Origin: Spirodela intermedia
Lineage: Eukaryota > Streptophyta > Magnoliopsida > Alismatales > Araceae
Assembly: GCA_902729315.2 (NCBI GenBank)
Contig: LR746278.1
Coordinates: 3,729,501-3,793,500, forward strand
Length of the DNA stretch: 64,000 nucleotides
Reading direction: 5' to 3'
The notes beneath the pieces were generated by a model. The model saw nothing but the letters and a program-made list of their open reading frames with translations. It was not told the DNA's origin and did no database searches. Position 1 is the first letter of the stretch, and every line of letters starts with the position of its first letter. The position numbers and the translations under genes were made by a program. Positions 11,501 to 24,620 of this stretch are shown here, one piece after another.

Positions 11501-13735
11501 GACATATTGAAAGATACGCTTCCCAAGGAAAGGTGCAAAAAAGGCATAGAATGCAACAACCAACAAAAAAAACACAGTGATGGCAACAACCTGCAAACGA
11601 AAAGGAAAATTAATACCCAGTATTAAAAAAAAAAATCCACATAAAAAAGCTTGAAGACATGATAAGAGATTATCCAGAAAAGAGAGAGAGAAAATTTGAA
11701 AATCATCATTAAAAAAACTCATGGGAAAAGAATGGTACAATGTCTGCCTTGCACATTAGTATTTGCTTCAGGACATTGAAGCATATTCTTATGCTGATAG
11801 GCAACTATCTAAGAAGACAGATAAATATGAGAACCCAGTAATCTAAGAAGATAAAATGATCAACCCAATAAGACAATGAGAATCCCATCCATGTCAAATA
11901 TGAGACAATAAACTTAATAACATGCATTCATATGGACAAAAATTTCAACAAGTCATAGACGTTTATGCAACACTATGAGAATACTAACTAAATAAGTTGG
12001 CCTAGTACTGCAGGACTGAAGTCATATAATTAACTTGGCAATGTTCCACATTAAATTCAAGCTCTTCAAAATGCTGATTTCCATTAACAAGACACCTCAA
12101 CACTATGCAACACTATGAGAATACTAACTAAAGAAGTTGGCCTAGTACTGCAGGACTGAAGTCATATAATTAACTTGGCAATGTTCCACATTAAATTCAA
12201 GCTCTTCAAAATGCTGATTTCCATTAACAAGACACCTCAACACTATGCAACACTATGAGAATACTAACTAAAGAAGTTGGCCTAGTACTGCAGGACTGAA
12301 GTCATATAATTAACTTGGCAATGTTCCACATTAAATTCAAGCTCTTCAAAATGCTGATTTCCATTAACAAGACACCTCCACAACAAGACGTTCGTGATAA
12401 GCAACATAATAACATGAGTTTGTGCCCTGGTCTTACCTATCTATTAGTCTTAGCGGCATTATTATGCCAACTTGAATTTGAAGTGTCTTTCATTATCAAG
12501 CCTTGTATCCACGAAAATAAAAAGTGTGTACTATTCTTCTCTGTCCAAAAGCACAATCTTTTTCTCTTGAAAAAGAAAGAATCCATGCAATAGAAAAAGA
12601 GCAAGAATTGCTTCACAAACATTGTTGAAAGAGTGGAGATGGTACATGTCCAAAGTTTAAAGCCTCATGCAAACCATGCAGACCGACAGCAGCACACATC
12701 AAGTCACCCTACTTGAAATTACCAAAGGGTATACGACAACAGCATAGATTTGAATGACTTAAAATATAAATTTCGTAACAAAAACAACCATTAACAAACA
12801 GCTACAAGTTCTAGTTCTAATGTTTGGGCATCACCAAGGGATTCAAGCCCACATTATTAACCCAAACATGAAAACTAATTAGAGAAAGCAATTAATACCA
12901 GGACCCCTTATCTGACACGCTTCCTCTTCATAAAATACCTTCACAGACACCATCAACATCGTCTCATATACATATAATTATGATATTCATATGAATTCAT
13001 TAGGCACTGGTGTTTGGGCGTAGATATCACAGAGACTCAGATATATAATACAACCAGACGTAAAACTTTCTGATAAGAGGAAACCAACCCTTACATTACC
13101 TTTTCACGCATAAGATGCCTACTGGTTGAATAGGAAATTCGTGTTCTTAATGATAAACTCCGAAGTGTGATCGCTTAAAAGATGGTAAAACGAGCTCCCA
13201 TTTTCAATAGTCAACTCCAAAACTTTGATGCTCAAAAGAAGGCAAAACGAGACTAGGAACTAAAACATTGATCAGAGGGTAACAACACGAAACAAAATAC
13301 TCTAGAACAAACATGCACTGGTTGACCAATCAACACAGATTACCTATGGTAACCCGCCGAAGACAACTACAAAGTGGAAAATCATATTCCCTTCAGCAAA
13401 GAAGATCTAGATCGCATACAAAGACTGTTTACTGAAGATCTAGATCATATTCTTTTCAACATAACCATTTATCGAAGATCTAAAAATGGATGGCAAAAAC
13501 GAGCATTGAAAACACACACAGACAATGCACAAAGTAGCGAGAACAAGGAAACCAACCACATTAGACTCCAATACGAAAGATACGTTAGGGATTTTACGGA
13601 TCGTCGGAACTCATAAAGGATGTCGCACATACAAAGAAGAAACGCGGTGGGAGAAAGTGCAGCGGGCCTCTCAGATCAAGGAGCGAGTACCTGGAAGGTA
13701 TGAGCAGGCAGCTGCCAACCGTGGCGCCTCCCCAT
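5582..13735 (-). CDS. DHHC-type protein S-acyltransferase, PAT19/PAT20-like, 9 coding exons
   Basis: Palmitoyltransferase that transfers acyl groups from acyl-CoA to cysteines of membrane proteins; plant members sit in Golgi, plasma or endosomal membranes. Coding exons in transcription order: 13691-13735, 11477-11590, 10999-11391, 9477-9545, 9298-9369, 9074-9202, 7121-7201, 6832-7038, 5582-6571. All junctions are in phase 0 and sum to 699 aa plus stop. The start ATG (13735) gives [15 protein letters not shown], the family's usual N-terminus. Two membrane spans (about 16-40 and 50-65) precede NPADPGIM with the DPG motif (71-73). The cysteine-rich domain runs from about 177 to DHHC at 203-206. 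Two more spans (about 217-250, 274-296) are followed by TTYE (304-307). The long C-terminal tail (371-699) carries the conserved [21 protein letters not shown] and SIFFGGPL blocks. Length fits PAT19/PAT20 (about 700 aa). All catalytic residues are present, so it looks functional. Confidence 0.95.
7202..9073 (-). other. Intron 6 of the S-acyltransferase gene
   Basis: This 1.87-kb intron separates the exon ending in ...RAPFAAVV from the exon starting AICTAVSLL. Donor GTAAGCC at 9073 and acceptor CTTTGCAG before 7201 are clear. Open frames inside it (for example 7635-7982 and 8107-8349) show no conserved motif and are probably chance. Confidence 0.85.
11591..13690 (-). other. Intron 1 of the S-acyltransferase gene
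   Basis: This 2.1-kb intron separates the 15-codon first coding exon from the exon starting [10 protein letters not shown]. Donor GTACTCG adjoins 13691 and acceptor TTCGTTTGCAG adjoins 11590. It contains a 140-bp tandem triplication (11964-12378) and three loose copies of GAAGATCTAGATC/GAAGATCTA near 13399-13485. Confidence 0.9.
11964..12378. repeat. Tandem repeat, 140-bp unit, three copies
   Basis: Units start at 11964, 12104 and 12244 with TATGCAACACTATGAGAATA. The shared block CCTAGTACTGCAGGACTGAA recurs at 12001, 12141 and 12281, exactly 140 bp apart. Copy 1 differs from the others by AATAAG for AAGAAG; the third copy ends near 12378. The near-perfect identity points to recent duplication. 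It lies inside intron 1 of the S-acyltransferase and has no coding role. Confidence 0.97.
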
Positions 13736-14140
13736 CGGCACCCCCCGCAGGACGACTCCTCAGCTACTTTGGAGATCAGACCACCAGTAAACCCACACCC
13801 AAGAGGACCAGGAATGGGGATGGGAAAGTCCGGGAAATGGAACCAGTCGCCCCCTCATCAGAGAGGGGCCACAACCTCAGTCGATGCAGGGGCTACCGTC
13901 TCCCGGCTGGAGGCAGCGGCGTCGAGCGGCCGCCGTCTGACACTGCAAGAGTTGACATTTCGAGCTCCCCTGGACGGCTGCGCTGCGAACAGGAAAGGGG
14001 TGGAGTTGTTGTTCCTTGGAAACGGTTGGTCTTTTGTTTTGCTTGGAAGAGGGGCGTCGGCTCCAGCCCTCGAGTAACTCTCTCTCTCTCTTTCTCTCTC
14101 TTCTCTCTCTCCCATCGCTGCGGCTTATTTTGAAAGTACT
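13736..14140 (-). promoter_or_regulatory. 5' leader and proximal promoter of the S-acyltransferase gene
   Basis: GC-rich sequence directly upstream of the start ATG, with a (CT)n run at 14078-14113 that reads as GA on the transcribed strand. Such GA/CT runs are common in plant 5' leaders. No convincing TATA box was found. Open frames here on both strands are compositional artefacts. Confidence 0.5.
14078..14113. repeat. (CT)n microsatellite in gene leader
   Basis: Imperfect CT run interrupted by single T insertions, upstream of the S-acyltransferase coding region. Confidence 0.9.
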
Positions 14141-14650
14141 CACGTCACGTGCACCCACCACATTTATCTCCGGAATTGTATAGAAAATAGAAAATAAGCT
14201 TTATTTCCAAGGCAGAAATAATTTGGGAAACGCGCAGGTTTGGGTCGCCTCGTCCGACCGTCCTGGCTGAGATACTTTAAAGTAACAATTTATTATGTAG
14301 GGGCGTCTGGGGAAGTACACCTAATAACGGGGGTCCCCATGTATTTAATTTACTCGAGAGAGTGAGCTGGCGATGGGGTAGGTGGCAGCCGCTGCCGCCC
14401 TCATCACTGCAGTCCGTTCGAATAACTGAGCCGGGGGAGGGGTGGGGGGAAGGTGGAGCTCTCCCCGGGGCCCCGTTTGGCATGCAGGAAAGACCTGGAA
14501 ATCACGGGATGCGGAGCACACGGGGTTTAGAGCATGTGACTCCCACGTAATGCCCATTTTGACTGGCACGCCTCCCTGGTGGGATTCCACAGCCAAAAGG
14601 CTACGTGATAGGAGACGCGTCCTCTAGTCGTCATAGGTAGGATAGCCTCA
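14141..14650. other. GC-rich upstream sequence, no gene
   Basis: Continues GC-rich to about 14630 and then drops sharply to AT-rich DNA. Several overlapping short frames on both strands have no family resemblance. It may be distal promoter of the S-acyltransferase gene. Confidence 0.35.
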
Positions 14651-17600
14651 CCGCTCATGATCTGCACGTATTTTCAATAATTATCGTATTATCCAGGTCA
14701 AATGCACCGGAGAGAAAATAATTTGCTTGTTGACCTGCGAAGAGCAAAACAACGAGAGAGAAGGGAGGGATGGGTTTAAATGGTCAACACATGAATTTCA
14801 TGCATGGCGCAAGAAATGCTAAAGTCAAATGTGACAGAAATAGTGAGATGTGTACGATTGGGAGGGAAAATAACACTCAGAAACTATTTTTCGTTAAAGC
14901 ATTTACATCACAATGACTCGTTTTTGTGCCAAGAAATTAAGTTTTGGTCATGACATGAGAAATCAACAATCGACTTCAGTTGTCTGCAAAGACCTCTTTG
15001 TAGGTTAACTTTAATTTTTTTCTCCTTTTTGAGACACATTTCAGCATGTCATTGACAAATGGGTTGACTTATGATGTATCACATCACACTTTGAAGAAGG
15101 AAGAAGGTGAGAACTTTTTAACCCAAATGGCCTAAAAATGTAAAAACATGGACTACAAATATTTCAAGACCCAAAATTAGATTAGGCCTAAATAAAACAT
15201 GTGAATAATTTGCTAGAGTATTAGGTTTAGAATTGTCATTTTCTAAAGTCTATTTGAATGTTTCCTCAATTGATCAATTGTGAGGTGCACCCCAACTAGT
15301 TCTTTTCCTATTCAAATATCACCACTACGTAATCCTATTTAATAAGAGTTTTCCTCCCTTTGAGGCAACTCTTCACTTGTGGATATAAGCTCTCCCCTTA
15401 GCAATTTTAATGTCACCCCAATCAATCTAATGTGAACGCACATAATGAAGTATCTAAAAAATCTTAGAACATCAAAGTCATTTGTAAAACTTGAACTTGG
15501 AATCTAAACGATGACATATCAAAAGCTTCAGTAAAGAAATATCTAAGAAATCATGAAATATCAAAGTTACCTACAATTTTTGAACTTACATTCTAAACAA
15601 TGGCACAACAATAGATTATGTGGAGACAATGAAAAATTAAATGAGCTTAACTACACTCAACCTCAACAATAAAAATGTTTATTGATGAGAAACGAAACTC
15701 TAGTTCAATTTTCAAATAAAAAAAATGAGAAAATAGAAAGCTTCAAAGTAAGAAGCAAAAAAGGTTGTTGGCATGCCTTATGAACAATGAGATGATTTTA
15801 AATGAAGCATGAACATTTTTCAAAATAATAAATGATTGGAAAATATTAAAGATAAAAAGGAAAAAACTTATGAAGAGAAGATAGAGCTCCTATGGATATC
15901 CATCTTTCTCTATCAACGTTCAACCATTGCAAACTTCAATAGAGTACAAAACCTAGTACCAAATCTTCATTCGACATTGATGCTTCAAATAATATTTGTC
16001 AAAGTCTGATACTCTCCATCAGGCAATATCCTCAAGGTACTTAGGTGGTGAAAGGATAGGTGATTGGACTAAAGCATGAAGTACTAATAACTTGTCTTAG
16101 TGCCCTTGAAGGGCAAGGTCTCTAAGGAGACGGAAGATATGTGATTGAGTTGCTGATCTCATAAAAATCTGTGTATTTCTGTGTATTTCTGTGTATTTCT
16201 CTAAGGACTAAATCTGTGTATTTCTATAGAAATTAATAAACTTTGGTAGGAAGGATCTTTTGTGATGAGAAGTAATCAAGTGAGTGACAAATTAGTATAA
16301 CAAGTTTTAATGACTTTGGTGGTGAAAAGAGAACTATGAGATAACTCATATCAAAATAGAGAGAGCCTTGAGAGAATCTACATTGAGAAAGAGAGAAATG
16401 TGGGAGAACCTATGTCAACAAATCTACTAATAGGCATAAAATGATAACCGACAAAAATATGAAGAAACTTAATTCAGTCCCCTCTCTTGATGTTTCACCT
16501 AGCCTTTGTTGAACTAACACTTATGAGGTTATCATTACTTATTTGATAATTACAAAGTGTGATTAACATAATTATGAAAATTCTTATGGGTTTAAACTTT
16601 GGATAGACATGTTAGAACAATAATTAAAAGAATAAAACTATGAAGAACATGATACAAATTTCTAAAAAATCAGTTTTAAGCATAAATTCATGATTTCTAC
16701 CCATAAAATAATTCTAATGCATTTCAATTTAAGTTTATGATAGTTTTCACTTTTTCATGCAACAATTATATAGTTTTTTATGAATTCAATCATAAAAAAA
16801 CTCTTTTGTATGAATTAGATTCATCAAAAGAAGATCCAAAAGAAAAGAAATAATCTATGGAGACTTCTAGAAAATTTCCAGCTAAATTCAAAGATATAGA
16901 TGGCATGCATTGCTGAAAGGTAGTAGGGACATTACATAAACAAAAGACATTCATATAAATGTAATACTAGTTTTCTCTTGATCTTCAAAAATAGATAACA
17001 ATTTTTGTAGCTTGAATATCCATCTAAGTAAAATTATTTTGACCAGATAATCTTTTAAAAATCTGATCTATAATTCATTCATACTCTCTATTTTTTTATT
17101 AATCCAATTTTTATTTGTTCTCTACTTTCTTTTTGATCTATTGTTAAACCAAAATTTCTTGGAATAATTTGAGTGGGACTTATTTATGGGCTGTCAAAAT
17201 AGGGTAGATAATTCTTGCATCTAATCACTTAACCATTTTTTTCTTTACAACCCTCTTATTTGGATTCAACATTTTTTGCATTTCTCTACTAGATTTAATG
17301 TTTTCATCTATGTATATATGATGCATGCATAAATTTAGACTATTCCATTTTGAATCTCCTATGCCTAAATCTATTGCAAATCTAAATTCGAATAGTACCT
17401 CTGACAATTAGTTTTCTTATTTAGAGAAAAGAAGAGCAGAAATAATTACACGAAAGGCTTAATTTTCACCTAAAAATATATATATATAATTTATTAGTAG
17501 TGGTTCTAATTCTACTATTGGTGGTCTTTTGGTGGATCTCCTACTGATTTTTCTACATTTTGATAACAAAAATTTATAGTGAGCCCTTAATATTCTTGAT

Positions 17601-17689
17601 GTTCTTCTATTTCTATTAAGCTAATCATTTCATCAATAATATCCATTGTATCACCTTTCATCATCATCTCATAGATATAGGGAAGCTCT
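14651..17689. other. AT-rich intergenic DNA
   Basis: No gene seen. It contains a small direct repeat at 16171-16200 and a CCCCTCTCTTG stretch near 16488 resembling the pyrimidine-rich ends of some copia/Sirevirus LTRs. The minus-strand frame at 17225-17407 may be the downstream tail of the adjacent gypsy fragment. Confidence 0.4.
16171..16200. repeat. 10-bp tandem repeat, three copies
   Basis: GTGTATTTCT occurs three times without interruption; a further partial copy follows at about 16214. Confidence 0.9.
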
Positions 17690-18140
17690 AAAGACATTTA
17701 ATTTAACCTTTTTTTTTCTAATGAAAGAAATTTCAACTATTCTATTTGTACAATTGATGTTTACTTTAGCTGTAGCAAGGAAAGGTCTACCCAAAATAAT
17801 GGGCATTTGATTTAAATTTGGGGTCACTTCCATGTCAAGTATCAAAAAATGAACAGGAAATAGTAGTGTCCAATGTTAATAATGACTTCTTCTAATAAAC
17901 CTCTAGGTGTTATAGATCAATCAATTAATTGAAACACAACAAATTTGTTTAAGTTCACCTATTTCAAATTAATCAAAGATAGTTTTTGACAATATATTAA
18001 CACTTACACCCAAATGGAACAAAGCTCTATAAAAGGTGAATCCTCTTATATTGCATGATATTAAATAGGCACTGAGATCTTTTAATTTCCTAGGTAATTG
18101 ATTTTGCAGAACAACACTTATGTCTACTAATAACTTAACC
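17690..18140 (-). mobile_element. Ty3/gypsy (Athila-like) protease-region remnant, dead
   Basis: Read on the minus strand, about 18110-17690 encodes a degenerate gag-pol junction and retropepsin. Recognisable pieces are LKDLSAYLISCNIRGFTFYR, then FHLGVSVNI where the family has the catalytic DLGAS, then PVHFLILDMEV, MPIILGRPFLATAKVNI and KLNVFRASLYL. The catalytic Asp is replaced by His, and several stops and frame changes interrupt the frame, so no enzyme can be made. The ILGRPFL and LDM blocks are hallmarks of Ty3/gypsy proteases. It lies in the opposite orientation to the RNase H-integrase fragment 1.8 kb away, so the two cannot belong to one undisturbed element. Confidence 0.75.
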
Positions 18141-19984
18141 TACTTTGTTTCCCTTTTTCATAGTTCCTTTCAGATCTTGACATAAGATGGAATATGTTTA
18201 ATGACATCAATTAAAGGAATACTAATGTGCCATGATTTAAAAACCTGCATCAATTCTTAATTATTTTCTACCTTCTTGTTTAACTTAGGCTCTAATAACA
18301 TGCCATTTTATGTTATTAAAAATATTAGTTTTACATGTGATGAGTAAGATTCGATTTGGTTGTCATTAAAGCAAAGATTCTCCACAATAAAAAAATATAT
18401 ATTTATATGAGTTGTATCTGATTTGAACACTAACTAAGTAGACACAATGAATTAGGTCGTCTCCATAGAAAATGAGGTGAAACAATCTAGCTTTTATTGA
18501 GTTTTACTGAAGGAGAGGAGAAGATAAGATGTATATGATGAAAATAGATGAGAGTAGTGGGGAAAGAGAGGAAATACACATCTAATTTCGTAGATTTGGA
18601 TGAGATGACCAAGACAAGATCAGAATATCTAATCTATGGAGAATCTAAGTGGATCAATGGAGAATTATCTAATCTAAGTGGATCAATTCGTAACTTCTAA
18701 TGAGAATCTACTCTAAGTTTTACCAGAATTTGACTCACCTTGAAGCTGACCTGATTTGCACTACTTCCTTCTTCTTTTTCCTTGCTGAAAGAAAGTGCTA
18801 AATCAAGAAAATAGGAGAGATCTCGTCCATGGGAAAGTGAGGATCAAAATCTAATGAAAAAAACATATACATTGATGCAATGTGGAACTTGAGAACACCC
18901 TTCTCCCATGGTTGATTCAAAAACAAGTGTTCTCCAAAAACAAGCTACATCCAAGTTTAGAAACCCTATGAATGTATAGGAAGAATTTAGATCTCATGAA
19001 AAGAAAGCAATTGGAAGCCATCCATCATTGGATCAGTGAGATCTCACTCTGGCATGTCATCCATCGTCAGCCATCAAATGGACATCTAGTTAGATTTGGC
19101 ACTTATCTCACTACCATGTGTAAAGATCAAATGATCGAGTGCCAGTCATTGGATTGTTGTGATGCGTGTGATCTTGACCATACAATAAAAATAAATACTT
19201 AAAAACAATTCACAAAATCAAGAAAATACCCCAAAATATTGTTCTAAATTAGAGAATTAGAAAATGGCATATTTTCAACATGTTTTCAAATAAATACTAG
19301 CAAATTCCAAAAATATGGATGAACACATAGAAATAATAAAATCATTAATTCATAATGATAACATACTAAATAGTGCCGACATACCCACAATTTATCTTAT
19401 TTAATGCATATTTCTAAGCTACTTTTAGCATGTTATCAACATGTTTTTAATAGGTTTTCAAAGAATATTGGATATTGCCAATTTAAAATACTTAAAATGA
19501 TTTTTAGAAGCATTTCCTGATTTTTCCTATTTTTTGGATTTTTTCTGGATTTTTTATTGTAAGAAATCACCTAGTTTTAAGGTAAATATATTTGTGATGA
19601 ATTTAATATTATTTTATTTTACGATTTTTCTTTTTTTTTAGGAAGATCTAGTGGTTGGGATGGTAGGCCTAATGAATCATTGAGATCAAGGAGGATCTAG
19701 TGGTGGATCCCTATCACAGTGATCAGATGATAAACATGTCATATGATCTGATCAAGGTTCTGATTAGGGCCACATGTCCCAAGGATTATCAAACGTGAAG
19801 AAGATCTGACGACCACGAAGTGAAGGAAGATCTGATGGCGATTGTTTATGTGGCACTCTTGAGACAGCAATCTAATGAACACAAGTTAATTGCATTCAAG
19901 TGGATGACTATAAAGGAGTCTTTATGGTCACCAAATTAAGTGACTGATGATTAGCTAGATTCAACAGTCACAATACAACCATGT
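18141..19984. other. AT-rich sequence between two gypsy fragments
   Basis: Probably further retrotransposon DNA (gag or LTR remains), but no domain can be read. A short plus-strand frame at 18972-19202 has no recognisable motif. Several GATCTGAT/GATCTAGTGG-type direct repeats occur around 19640-19850. Confidence 0.35.
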
Positions 19985-21567
19985 AAAAAGAATTATTAGC
20001 TATTGGGTTTGCTTTAGAAAAATCTAGATCATATCTTTTAGGAGCCAAAGTGATAATTTGTTCTGATCGTGCAACTTTAAAATATTTAATTCCTAAGAAG
20101 GATGCAAAACTAAGACTTATTAGATGGATTTTATTGTTACAAGAGTTTGATTTAGAGGTTAAAGATGAGAAATGATTTGAGAATGTTGTAATTGATCATT
20201 TATCTCAAATTATTATAAATGAACAAACCACATTGCATGATTCATTTCTTGATGAACTAATATTAGTTATTTTTTATAGCAAACCATCTTTGTATGTTAA
20301 TATAGTGAATTATTTAGTTTCAAGTAAAATTTCAACATGGTGGTCTAAAAGACAGAAGGATTTATTTTTTACAAAAGTTGAATATTATTTTTGGAATGAT
20401 CTTGAACTATTTTGTTGAGGAGCTGATCAAACATTGAGAAGGTAGTGTTGCTGAAGAAGAACATCAAAATATTTTAAATTTTTGTCATTCTTTAGCATGT
20501 GAGGGTATTTTTCAGATAGTAAAATAATAGAAAAAAAATTACAATGTGGATTTTATTGACCTACATTATTTAAAGATGCACATTATTTCAATATAACATG
20601 TTTAAAGTGCCAAACTATAACAAATATTTTTAACAGAGATATGATGCCATTGAACTCTAAGTTCAAGCTTGAAATTTTTGATATAGGGGTATTGATTTTA
20701 TGGGATCATTTTCATCTACTTTTAGCTATGTATATATTTTAGTGGTTCTAGGTTATGTTTCTAAATAGATTGAAGCTATTCCTATGAAATCTAATGATCA
20801 TAAGGTGGTAGTAAAATTTATGACAAAGAATATATTTTCTAGATTTGGATGTCCATGAGCAATAATTAGTGATGGTGGTACGCATTTCAAAAAAAATCAT
20901 TTCAGATCTTTATTGAAAGTATGGAGTAAATCATAAAATTATTGGACCCTATCATCCACAAACTAGTGGCCAAGTTGAAGTATCAAATAGAAAATTAATA
21001 AGATTTTACAGAAAAAATTTAAACCTGATAGAAGGGACTAGTCAATTAAATTAGATAATGCCTTATGGGCACATTGGATAGCCTATAAAACACTAATAGG
21101 TAAGTGTCCATATAGGTTAGTGTATGGAAAAGTTTGTCATCTTATGGTTGAATTAGAGCAAAGAGCTTATTGGACAATTAAATAATTGAAGTGGGATTTA
21201 GATAAAGCTGATGAGAAATAATGTTACAACCCACTTAAGTAGAAGAATTAAGAAATGATGCTTATCAGAGTTCTAGAATTTATAACAAGAAAATGAAAGC
21301 TTTTCATGATAGACATATTCATAGAAAAACATTTCATGTAGATCAAAAAGTTTGGCTTTTTAATTCAAGGATGAAACTATTTCTAAGAAAATTGAAATCA
21401 AGATGGGATGGTCCTTATATAGTTATGAAAGTTTACGATAACGGAGCAGTACAAATTTTAGACCATAAAATGGACAGCCTATGGTAGTAAATGGCCAAAG
21501 ATTAAAGCCATATCTTGAGAATGAAAAATTGATAACTAAAGAGGTTGTTTTGTTGCATAATGATTAA
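19985..21567 (+). mobile_element. Athila-like Ty3/gypsy RNase H-integrase remnant, dead
   Basis: Plus-strand pol remnant with many stops. RNase [21 protein letters not shown], then [20 protein letters not shown] and [15 protein letters not shown] (about 19985-20220). The integrase zinc-binding region follows (HYFN...CLKCQ, about 20580). The core keeps AIISDGGTHF (about 20860-20890) and [19 protein letters not shown] (about 20945-21000). The C-terminal part shows KAFHDRHIHRKTF, VWLFNSRMKLF, KSRWDGPY and NGQRLKPYL, the last being typical of the Athila branch. Reverse transcriptase is not seen upstream, so the copy is 5'-truncated as well as degenerate. Confidence 0.85.
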
Positions 21568-24500
21568 TGAATATATATGAATTATGTATGGTTGAAGATA
21601 TTAAACTTAGTACTTTTTGGGTGGCAACACATGTTATCTTTAAGTAATTTTTTTTTGTTCTTTTATTCCCTTAGCTTCTTATTTTTTGTTATGCAGGATT
21701 TTTAGGGATAATCCAAATAGAAAGGCAACAATCATAATCAGGTTCTATCCTTCTAAGCTTCTCTCTCTATGTGACATTATTTTTATATGTACAAATATGT
21801 TATGTCACAATAATTTTATATCATAAAATGAATATAAAATTAAACATAATATTTTTTCAATGCTTATTCTTGAAAGTTTTTGGTGCTGAAAGCCCAGAAA
21901 TTTTATAATCATAAATTCTAATTTTTTTTCATACATCATATTTTATGCATAAAAAGAAAATTAGTTTGAATGATTGATATCAAAATATATCAGAATGATT
22001 ACTATTGAGTTAGAAGAAGGATTTAGAATCATGAAATGTTAGAATACTCATATATATAATAGATAACATTGATTTAATTTTATAGATTTTCACTTCATGA
22101 TCTTGATGGATGAATATTGATAATTAAAATATCTTGTGAATTATATCTAAGAATAAAGAAGTAAGATGTAAGTAGAAGAAGTAAAATCTAAATTGTTATT
22201 TTGAGGAATGCTTAAATATTTATGTGCTTAGCATCATTTTTCTTTATCCAAGGTGTCTAGGGGTTCATTAGTCTAATATTATGTCTTCTAAGATTAAAAT
22301 ATGATATTTTGAACCATTGTTAGCCTTAATTGATTTTATTATTACCATTTCTAAGGGACTAGTAATGATTTAAATGGGGTGGTTGTGATAATTCTAAAAG
22401 ATATATGACTAAAGATATTGATTTTATATGTATTTACACTTTTTTTGTTAAAAAGTGCACATATTGATATAGTTCTTAGAAAAATACAATTTTATGTATT
22501 TAAATTATTTTTTTTATATTTATTTGAAAATAAAAGGTTAACTATGATCATGAATAATGTTGATTAAGTATGAAACTTTAATATTTAGAATTCTGCTCAG
22601 TTGAGATGTTTTATAAATTTTATGTAATTTTGGAGATTTTATTTTTAATTTTAAGGAATGTTTCCAAATCTTTAAGTTGTTATTCTAGATTTTCGTGAAT
22701 TAATTATAATGAAAGTCATAAAATAATAATAGCAGGAGGGAACAGTTGACCATTCACCCACTTGTTGTGTGAGGAGCCGACCGGAAAATTGGGAAAAATC
22801 AGAAATAATCAAACGATAATACTAAAATCGTGATTTCTATGTGAATAATTGTCAGATTGATCTGAATTTTGACATGAAGATTATTACTTATAAATGAATG
22901 ATTCTATATTCCAAAAATTTCAGTTTTGATAAGAATTGGAGTACAAGTCGAGAGTTAAAGACTGAAGATGAAAAATAAGGAAAAACGGTTACATGAAAAC
23001 TAAATGAGAGATTTTCGGATCTAAGGATAAAAGGAGGCTCCTTGCTACTTTGGAGGAAGAAGGGAGGTGAGCTGGAAACCAAGAGGCCTAGTATAGTTCA
23101 AGGATATTAAGTATTGAAGAAAAGATCATATCATTTCTGTCAGTCCATTTCATTTTGTTCCTTTCTTTTAGTTACTGTTTGTGATAGAAAAAATAGAAAT
23201 AAATAAAAAATAGCTTTCACCATCCTTGAAGATCAACCTGAACTTGCACTAATACTAGAATTTATTTGGAGAGTTCATTTATAAATTTTGTTAAATTTGC
23301 ATGCATTAAAATCAGTGACTAATGCATGATCATGAGCCTTTTCTCAAATATCATAACAAATACCAACATATTACTAATATTTTGAACAAAATAGGATGGT
23401 TTCATCTAGACAACTCAAAATGAAAAATTTACCTTGAGTTACTAATCAAATTTTATCAAAATTCTAATTAGTAATATAGGTAGCATTTATCTAATTGCAT
23501 GTGAACTATTAGTTGAAGTTTTAAGAATACCATATAAAAGAAGTACAGTTGACCAACAAGGGATACAAGAAGCTTGGGCCCAAAATCCAAACTGATGAAA
23601 CCAAGCAAACATGACATATCATTTTTATGATCAATTTTTTAATGAAATGTTTCAAATTTATTCAAAAATCCTAATTATCTGACTTTATACAAAAACTCAT
23701 ATCACATTAGCTGATCATTTTCTTTCATCTCACATCCTTAATGTTCACCCATAAAATGCACTAATATCTTTTAAAAACTGAACCTTTCTTTCCTCATACT
23801 ATTGTCATCAGTTGCCTCCTCCAATGCTTTCAAATTGATCAAATAGAAAAGTTTACTTGGATAAATCTAGTATGGTTAGAGCATTAACTTTCCAATTGTC
23901 TTGTCTCACATCGGGACATTCTTCAACTCATTGCCTTGTCATTATCTCATTCATTAGTATTTAAATTCTGAACTCAAGCACCATCTTTCGCATCTAGAGC
24001 ATTATTCTAAGTAGAGTCTAACAAATTTCTCCAATTTTTCCATGTAACAAAATGAAGGAGAAAAGTACAAGTATCATGAAGAGTTGTGCAAGTTAGGAAT
24101 AATTGGAATTTCAACAAAGGAAATTAGATTCAAAGGTGAGTGAAGAGAAAATAATGATTGTAGTGAATATATTAAATATAATATAGCTTGAAAACCATTT
24201 TATTTCAAACATAATTGTGCTCGATTTTTAGAAACTCTAAAATATTGTTTTTCTATAGAAATTAATGTTTGTTGCCCTAATTAATGTTTATTACTACTAT
24301 TTTACTTGACAATACTCTAAGATTTAAAATATATTTCATTAAGTCAATCTCATAAGCATGTACTAAGTTCAAAATTTAATTTCCTATGTTAAATATTCTC
24401 AAAACTCTGTCAACTTGATGTTTTATTTAACTTTAGATCTCATACATATATTTAAAGTATTTAAAAGTATTTGTTGGACTTAAGATTTGAATTCTTAAGT

Positions 24501-24587
24501 CCAAAAACTACTTTTACTAAAAATGAAGTCAAAATAAAAGTCAGAATTAATGGGCAAAATTTTCTTATGATTATTTCCATCTCTTAA
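21568..24587. other. AT-rich DNA 3' of the gypsy remnant
   Basis: No gene seen. It may contain the 3' untranslated part of the gypsy remnant. A GC-richer patch at 22735-22790 and a minus-strand frame at 22888-23082 have no recognised relatives. Confidence 0.3.
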
Positions 24588-24620
24588 AGGGGGAGATTGT
24601 TGCCTTCAAGAGCCTTCAAT
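24588..24620 (+). mobile_element. Possible retrotransposon polypurine tract and 3' LTR start
   Basis: AAAGGGGGAGATTGTTGCC resembles a plant retrotransposon polypurine tract followed by an LTR start (TGTTG...). The internal region and the other LTR were not identified, so this is a weak call resting on the motif alone. Confidence 0.35.

Noticed and set aside
13525-14133. A 202-codon plus-strand ORF near the S-acyltransferase start
   Set aside because: It overlaps the first coding exon and leader of the gene on the other strand, begins in intron sequence and resembles no protein.
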